From: CAMDPA01 sp050186055
GTDB lineage: Bacteria > Pseudomonadota > Alphaproteobacteria > Rhizobiales > Hyphomicrobiaceae
DNA: 16,738 bases
Assembly: GCA_050186055.1 (NCBI GenBank)
Contig: JBFWYV010000083.1
Span: forward strand, 1-16,738
Reading direction: 5' to 3'
The position numbers and the translations under genes were made by a program. Position 1 is the stretch's first letter. Every line of letters begins with the position of its first letter. The notes beneath the pieces were generated by a model that was not told the origin of the DNA, ran no database searches, and was given only the letters and a program-made list of their open reading frames with translations. Below are positions 12,944 to 16,738 of this stretch, one piece after another.

Positions 12944-15277
12944 TCAAAGGGCTGCCTGTTTGGCTTTGGCGAGCGCTTCCCAGATGCGCTGCGGCGTCGC
13001 CGGCATCGGAATGTCTTTGATGCCGTAGACGGACAGTGCGTCCACCAGCGCGTTGCCGACCGCCGGCATGGCGCCGACGCAGCCGGCCTCGCCCGCGCCC
13101 TTGACGCCGAGCGGGTTGGTCTTGGTCTCCGTCGGGTGGCTCTTGATCTCGAAGTTGGTCAGATGATGGGCGCGCGGCATGGCGTAGTCCATGAACGAGC
13201 CGGTGAGCAACTGCCCGGTCTCCGGCTCGAACTTGATGTCCTCCAGCAGAAGCTGGCCGACGCCCTGCGCGATGCCGCCCTTGATCTGCCCCTTGAGCAG
13301 CAGCGGATTGATCACCGTGCCGACGTCGTCGACCACCGTGTAGCGCGTGATCTCGACCGTGCCGAGGTCCTCGTCGATCTCCAGCTCGCAGATATGGCAG
13401 CCGTTGGGGAAGTTCTCTTTCGGATTGTTGTAGACCGCGCTGCCCAGCAGTCCGGGCTCCATTCCCGCAGGCAATTTGTTCGGCTTCGAGGCGGCCTGCG
13501 CGACGTCCTTGATGGTGAGCGTCTGGTTGGTCTTGCGGCTCTTGAACACGCCGTCGTCGAAGTCGACTTCCCCTTCCTCGACCTCGAGCAGATGGGCGGC
13601 GATCTTCCTCGCCTTGTCGAGCACCTTGTCGGCGGCCTGGAGCACGGCCGATCCTCCGATCGCAGCCGATCGCGACCCGCCGGTGCCCTCGCCATAGGAG
13701 ACGGCATCGGTGTCGCCGGAGATGTAGTGCACGTCTTCGGGTGCCACGCCGAGCCGGTCGCACAGCACCTGCGTGAAGGCGGTGGCATGGCCCTGGCCCT
13801 GGTTGATGGCGCCGGTCAGCAGCGTCACCGTGCCGGCGCGGTCGAAGCGGATCTCGGCGCCTTCGAAGCCCGCCGTGGCCGAGCGTTCGATGGTGAAGGA
13901 AACACCGATGCCGGCCAGCTTGCCGCGCTTCCTGGCTTCCTCCCGGCGCTTCGCAAAGCCGGCATAGTCCGCCATCCTGAGCGTCTCATCCATTGCATTG
14001 GCGAAGTCGCCGCAGTCATAGGTGAAGACGAGCCCGGTCTTGTAGGGCATGGCGTCGGGCGCGATCATGTTCATGCGCCGGATCTCGACCGGGTCGATGC
14101 CCAATTCGTCCGCCGCCAGATCAACGATGCGTTCGATCGCATAGGCTGCCTCGCCGCGGCCGTTGCCGCGGTAAGGGCGCATCGGATTGGTATGTGAGAA
14201 GATCGTGGTCACATCGACATGGATCGCGGGGAACACGTAGACGCCGGCCAGCGTACCGATATTGCCAATCGCCGACGTCTCGCCGCCGGTCTGCACGTAG
14301 GCGCCGACATTGACCGTGCTCTTGGCCCTGAGCCCGAGGAACTTGCCGGCTTTGGTCAGCGCCAGCTCCATGTCGTAGATGTGGTCGCGCGCCTGGGCGT
14401 CGCCGAGGAATGCCTCCGAGCGCGTGGACGTCCATTTCACCGGCCGCCGGGTAACGTATGTCCCGAGGATCGTCAGCGCGACCTCGTTGAACAGCGCCGA
14501 CTTCATGCCGAAGCTGCCGCCGACGTCGGTCGCAACCACGCGCACCTTGCTCTCGGGCACGTTGATCATCTCTGCGACCTGGGCGCGGTAGACGAAGGCG
14601 CGCTGCAGCGTCGTATGCACGGTCAGCCTGTCGGCGGCCGTGTCGTAGAAAGACAGTGCCGCGCGAGGCTCCATGGCCGCGGCGGTCACGCGATTGACGA
14701 CCGCGCGGTACTTGACCACGTGCTCTGCCTTGGCGAAGGCCGCATCGGCCGCCGCTTTGTCGCCGCCCTGCCAGACATAGCAGATGTTGTCGGGCGCATC
14801 CGGCCAGACCTGGATCTGCCCCGGCTCCAGCGCCTTGGAGGTATCGGTCAGTGCCGGCAGCGGCTCGTAGTCGACCTCGATCAGCTCGACCGCATCGGCA
14901 GCCTGTGCCGCCGACTCGGCGATGACGAACGCGACCGGGTCGCCAGCGTAGCGCACCATGCCCCGCGCCATCGCCGGATACGGCGGCTTGTAGATGGGCG
15001 AGCCGTCACGCCGCTTCAGCGCCATTTCGGCCGACGGCAGGTCCTTCCACTTCAGCGCCTGCCAGTCTTCGTCGGTGAGTACCGCGATCACCCCGGGGGC
15101 CTTCCGTGCCGCCGACGTGTCGATCCAGTTGACCTTGGCGTGGGCATGCGCGGCGCGCAGCACGGCACCATATGCAGTGTTCGGCAGGGTGAGATCGTCG
15201 ACATAGCGCCCGCCGCCCCTCAACAGGCGCGGATCCTCGGTGCGGCTCACGGGCTGGCCAATCGCGAATTCACCCAT
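12944..15277 (-). CDS. Molybdenum hydroxylase large subunit (xanthine dehydrogenase/CoxL family)
   Basis: A 777-residue molybdopterin-cytosine-dinucleotide-binding subunit that would hydroxylate an organic substrate with water-derived oxygen. The N-terminal alpha/beta-hammerhead domain starts IGQPVSRTEDPRLLRGGGRY. Cofactor-binding motifs are GGSFGMK (253-259), QGQGHAT (493-499) and GTGGSRS (531-537). The catalytic base is E730 in GVKGAGEAG. The active-site loop reads PYRGNGR (368-374), not the AYRCSFR of form I CO dehydrogenase nor exactly the AYRGAGR of form II, so CO oxidation is not supported. The ATG at 15277 has GGGAGA 7 nt upstream; the open frame to 15376 is unlike the family. It is divergent from the two partner subunit genes rather than in line with them. 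Confidence 0.93.
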   Translation of the reverse strand: MGEFAIGQPVSRTEDPRLLRGGGRYVDDLTLPNTAYGAVLRAAHAHAKVNWIDTSAARKAPGVIAVLTDEDWQALKWKDLPSAEMALKRRDGSPIYKPPYPAMARGMVRYAGDPVAFVIAESAAQAADAVELIEVDYEPLPALTDTSKALEPGQIQVWPDAPDNICYVWQGGDKAAADAAFAKAEHVVKYRAVVNRVTAAAMEPRAALSFYDTAADRLTVHTTLQRAFVYRAQVAEMINVPESKVRVVATDVGGSFGMKSALFNEVALTILGTYVTRRPVKWTSTRSEAFLGDAQARDHIYDMELALTKAGKFLGLRAKSTVNVGAYVQTGGETSAIGNIGTLAGVYVFPAIHVDVTTIFSHTNPMRPYRGNGRGEAAYAIERIVDLAADELGIDPVEIRRMNMIAPDAMPYKTGLVFTYDCGDFANAMDETLRMADYAGFAKRREEARKRGKLAGIGVSFTIERSATAGFEGAEIRFDRAGTVTLLTGAINQGQGHATAFTQVLCDRLGVAPEDVHYISGDTDAVSYGEGTGGSRSAAIGGSAVLQAADKVLDKARKIAAHLLEVEEGEVDFDDGVFKSRKTNQTLTIKDVAQAASKPNKLPAGMEPGLLGSAVYNNPKENFPNGCHICELEIDEDLGTVEITRYTVVDDVGTVINPLLLKGQIKGGIAQGVGQLLLEDIKFEPETGQLLTGSFMDYAMPRAHHLTNFEIKSHPTETKTNPLGVKGAGEAGCVGAMPAVGNALVDALSVYGIKDIPMPATPQRIWEALAKAKQAAL

Positions 15278-15569
15278 TGGCGGTCTCCCTCGCTCGTTTG
15301 CTTGGTGGGCTGTCGTGGTCGGTGGCGCATCGCGCCGCCGGCCGGGGTTGCCGACGCGCTGCGCCCACGGCATCATGCATCATCCGGCAGACGCGGTCGA
15401 CATCTGGTAGCAGCGCAGGTTGCGGCCGTAAACGGTCACGATCCGTCCGCCCGGCCCGGTGCCGGGCGACGACCTGCTTGCCAAAGGCAGGGTTTTGTCG
15501 CATCGAGCATCGGGAAGGCCGGCTCTGGCCGTCGCCGCGAGAGACCGACAGCGAGCTTGGGAGACGACG
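15278..15569. promoter_or_regulatory. Divergent region between large-subunit gene and 2Fe-2S/FAD subunit genes
   Basis: These 292 bp must drive both halves of the enzyme locus. No regulator is encoded and no obvious -35/-10 pair was seen. Two hairpins in the plus-strand half (15448-15468 and 15473-15491) are listed together below. A short tandem GCATCAT repeat lies at about 15370-15383. A weak frame runs across the region on each strand, without family resemblance. Confidence 0.45.
15448..15496 (+). other. Tandem leader hairpins upstream of the 2Fe-2S subunit gene
   Basis: Hairpin 1 is an 8-bp perfect stem, CGCCCGGC/GCCGGGCG, with a 5-nt CCGGT loop (15448-15468). Hairpin 2 is CCTGC/GCAGG (15473-15477 and 15487-15491), followed by GTTTTG, a weak terminator-like arrangement about 75 nt before the gene. 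Together they could be an attenuator or a leader structure if transcription starts upstream of 15448; the transcription start is unknown. Confidence 0.35.
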
Positions 15570-16055
15570 TTGCGCCACGAAATCAAGATGACAGTCAATG
15601 ACAAGGCCGTGTCGGGCAGCGTGGAAGCGCGCACGCTCCTGGTGCAGTTCATCCGCGAGCACTTGAGGCTGACGGGCACGCACGTCGGCTGCGACACGAC
15701 GCAGTGCGGCTGCTGCGTGGTCCATCTCGACGGCAAGGCGATCAAGTCTTGCACGATCCTCGCCGTCCAGGCCAACGGCAGCTCCGTGACCACCATCGAA
15801 GGTCTCGCTGCGACGGATGGCACGCTGCATCCGATGCAGGCGGCGTTCCAGGAGCATCACGGCCTGCAATGCGGATTCTGCACGCCGGGCATGGTGATGA
15901 TGGGCGTCGATATCGCGAAGCGCCTGCCCGGCGCCGATGAGCCGACGGTCCGCCGCCAGCTCGAGGGCAACATCTGCCGGTGCACCGGCTATCAGGGCAT
16001 CGTCGAGGCGATCATGGACGGCAGCGCCAAGATGGCGTCCGGCGCCAAGGCTTGA
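15570..16055 (+). CDS. Molybdenum hydroxylase 2Fe-2S subunit (CoxS-like)
   Basis: A 161-residue small subunit that passes electrons from the molybdenum centre to FAD. The plant-type ferredoxin cluster uses C41, C46, C49 and C61 (GCDTTQCGCC and KSC). The second, helical cluster uses C101, C104 (LQCGFCTPG), C136 and C138 (NICRCTGY). C48 is an additional cysteine where relatives usually have Ala. Length is standard (150-170). A TTG start at 15570 is chosen because GGGAGA (15559-15564) lies 5 nt upstream and the product MRHEIKMTVND aligns with family N-termini; the ATG at 15588 is the alternative but lacks a good site. The FAD subunit gene follows after 17 nt, so they share a transcript. Confidence 0.93.
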   Translation: MRHEIKMTVNDKAVSGSVEARTLLVQFIREHLRLTGTHVGCDTTQCGCCVVHLDGKAIKSCTILAVQANGSSVTTIEGLAATDGTLHPMQAAFQEHHGLQCGFCTPGMVMMGVDIAKRLPGADEPTVRRQLEGNICRCTGYQGIVEAIMDGSAKMASGAKA

Positions 16056-16072
16056 AGGACGAGGGCTGAGGT

Positions 16073-16738
16073 ATGCGAAACTTCAACTATCACCGCCCGT
16101 CCGACATCGGTGCTGCCGCGGCTGAGCTCGGCAAAGCGTCCGATCCGCGTCTGCTGGCCGGCGGCATGTCGCTGCTGCCGAGCCTGAAGCTGCGTCTGGC
16201 CGAACCCAGCGATCTGATCGACTTGAATGCCATCGAAGGGCTGAAGGGCATCAAGGTCGAAGGCAAAGAGGTCGTGATCGGGGCCATGACGCGGCATGCC
16301 GAGGTCGCTGCTTCCGCCGATGTGAAGAAGGCGATCCCCGCCCTGGCTGAACTGGCCGACGGCATCGCCGATCCGGCCGTCCGCAATCGCGGCACGCTTG
16401 GCGGCTCCATTGCCAATGCGGATCCGGCGGCGGACTATCCGGCCGGCGTGGTCGGCCTCGACGCGGTGGTCAAGACCAACACGCGCGAGATCCCTGCCGA
16501 TGAGTTCTTCGTCGGCCTGTTCACGACGGCGCTGGAACCGGGCGAGATCGTCACGTCCGTCCGCTTCAAGGCGCCTGACAAGGCGAAGTATTTGAAGCTT
16601 CGCCATCCCGCATCCGGCTTTGCCGTGGCCGGCGTGATGGTCGCGAAATATGGATCGAACGTGCGTGTCGCCGTAACCGGCGCGGGGCCGAGCGTATTCC
16701 GTGTACCCGACATGGAGAATGCACTGGCGTCGAGCTTC
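16073..16738 (+). CDS. Molybdenum hydroxylase FAD-binding subunit (CoxM-like), partial
   Basis: The reading frame is open from the ATG at 16073 to the window end, giving 222 residues of a protein usually about 260-290 long; the C-terminus is outside. Both FAD-binding motifs of the CoxM/XdhB family are present: AGGMSLLP (29-36) and TLGGSIANADPAAD (108-121). The N-terminus MRNFNYHRPSDIGAA is typical. The subunit oxidises the iron-sulfur clusters and hands electrons to an external acceptor. AAGGACGAGGG just upstream serves as the ribosome binding site. It lies 17 nt after the 2Fe-2S subunit gene, in one operon with it. Confidence 0.93.
   Translation, partial: MRNFNYHRPSDIGAAAAELGKASDPRLLAGGMSLLPSLKLRLAEPSDLIDLNAIEGLKGIKVEGKEVVIGAMTRHAEVAASADVKKAIPALAELADGIADPAVRNRGTLGGSIANADPAADYPAGVVGLDAVVKTNTREIPADEFFVGLFTTALEPGEIVTSVRFKAPDKAKYLKLRHPASGFAVAGVMVAKYGSNVRVAVTGAGPSVFRVPDMENALASSF

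Noticed and set aside
15367..15385. Tandem GCATCAT repeat
   Set aside because: Only two 7-bp copies; too short to separate from chance and not part of any array.
12941..15601. Two long plus-strand frames (418 and 460 codons)
   Set aside because: Both are antisense to the molybdenum hydroxylase large subunit, whose motifs and ribosome binding site are unambiguous.
12944..16738. Aerobic CO dehydrogenase (coxMSL)
   Set aside because: The large subunit has PYRGNGR instead of the AYRCSFR loop of form I enzymes, so only the wider molybdenum hydroxylase family can be supported.
1..16738. CRISPR arrays, insertion sequences, tRNA or rRNA genes, phage genes
   Set aside because: No regularly spaced repeats, transposase or integrase motifs, cloverleaf sequences or rRNA-like stretches were seen on either strand.

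Overview
The window is high-GC DNA that fits an alphaproteobacterium, most likely of the order Hyphomicrobiales (Rhizobiales). The strongest evidence is a recognisable CtrA cell-cycle response regulator, a SciP (DUF1153) protein and a FliJ-like flagellar export protein within about 3 kb. The rest is typical of a metabolically versatile soil or water member of that group: a CaiB/BaiF CoA-transferase, a ThDP enzyme, an aldo/keto reductase, a VOC protein and a xanthine-dehydrogenase/CoxMSL-type molybdenum hydroxylase. No rRNA, tRNA, IS element, phage gene or CRISPR array was seen.

Layout. Positions 24-3020 (minus): a CoA-transferase followed by a ThDP-dependent enzyme, separated by a short intercistronic hairpin. 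Positions 3216-5295 (plus): a probable three-gene run of VOC protein, aldo/keto reductase and AA_synth (DUF1185) protein. Positions 5335-6480 (minus): mnmA, the tRNA s2U34 thiolase. Positions 6481-9883 hold the cell-cycle/flagellar block: sciP (plus), an unrecognised lipoprotein (minus), fliJ (minus), a 690-bp non-coding region, and ctrA (plus) with a clear terminator. Positions 10057-10431 (minus): a small cupin. Positions 10540-12909 (plus): a large YfhO-like polytopic membrane protein. Positions 12944-16738: a molybdenum hydroxylase locus in which the large subunit (minus) diverges from the 2Fe-2S and FAD subunits (plus). The FAD gene is cut by the window end.

How the genes work together. 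CtrA is the master transcription factor of the alphaproteobacterial cell cycle, and SciP is a small protein that restrains CtrA-activated promoters. A TTAG-N7-TTAAC sequence about 50 bp before the sciP start looks like a CtrA box, which would close a feedback loop inside this window. FliJ belongs to the flagellar regulon that CtrA controls, but its usual partner gene fliI is absent. The large subunit of the molybdenum hydroxylase lacks the CO-dehydrogenase AYRCSFR loop and carries PYRGNGR instead, so its substrate is unknown and it should not be called a CO dehydrogenase. The ThDP enzyme/CoA-transferase pair suggests catabolism of an organic acid of unknown identity.

I found no clearly new system. 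The points most worth a second look are the regulatory DNA around sciP/ctrA, the fliI-less fliJ, the divergent layout and altered active-site loop of the molybdenum hydroxylase, and the unrecognised lipoprotein between sciP and fliJ.
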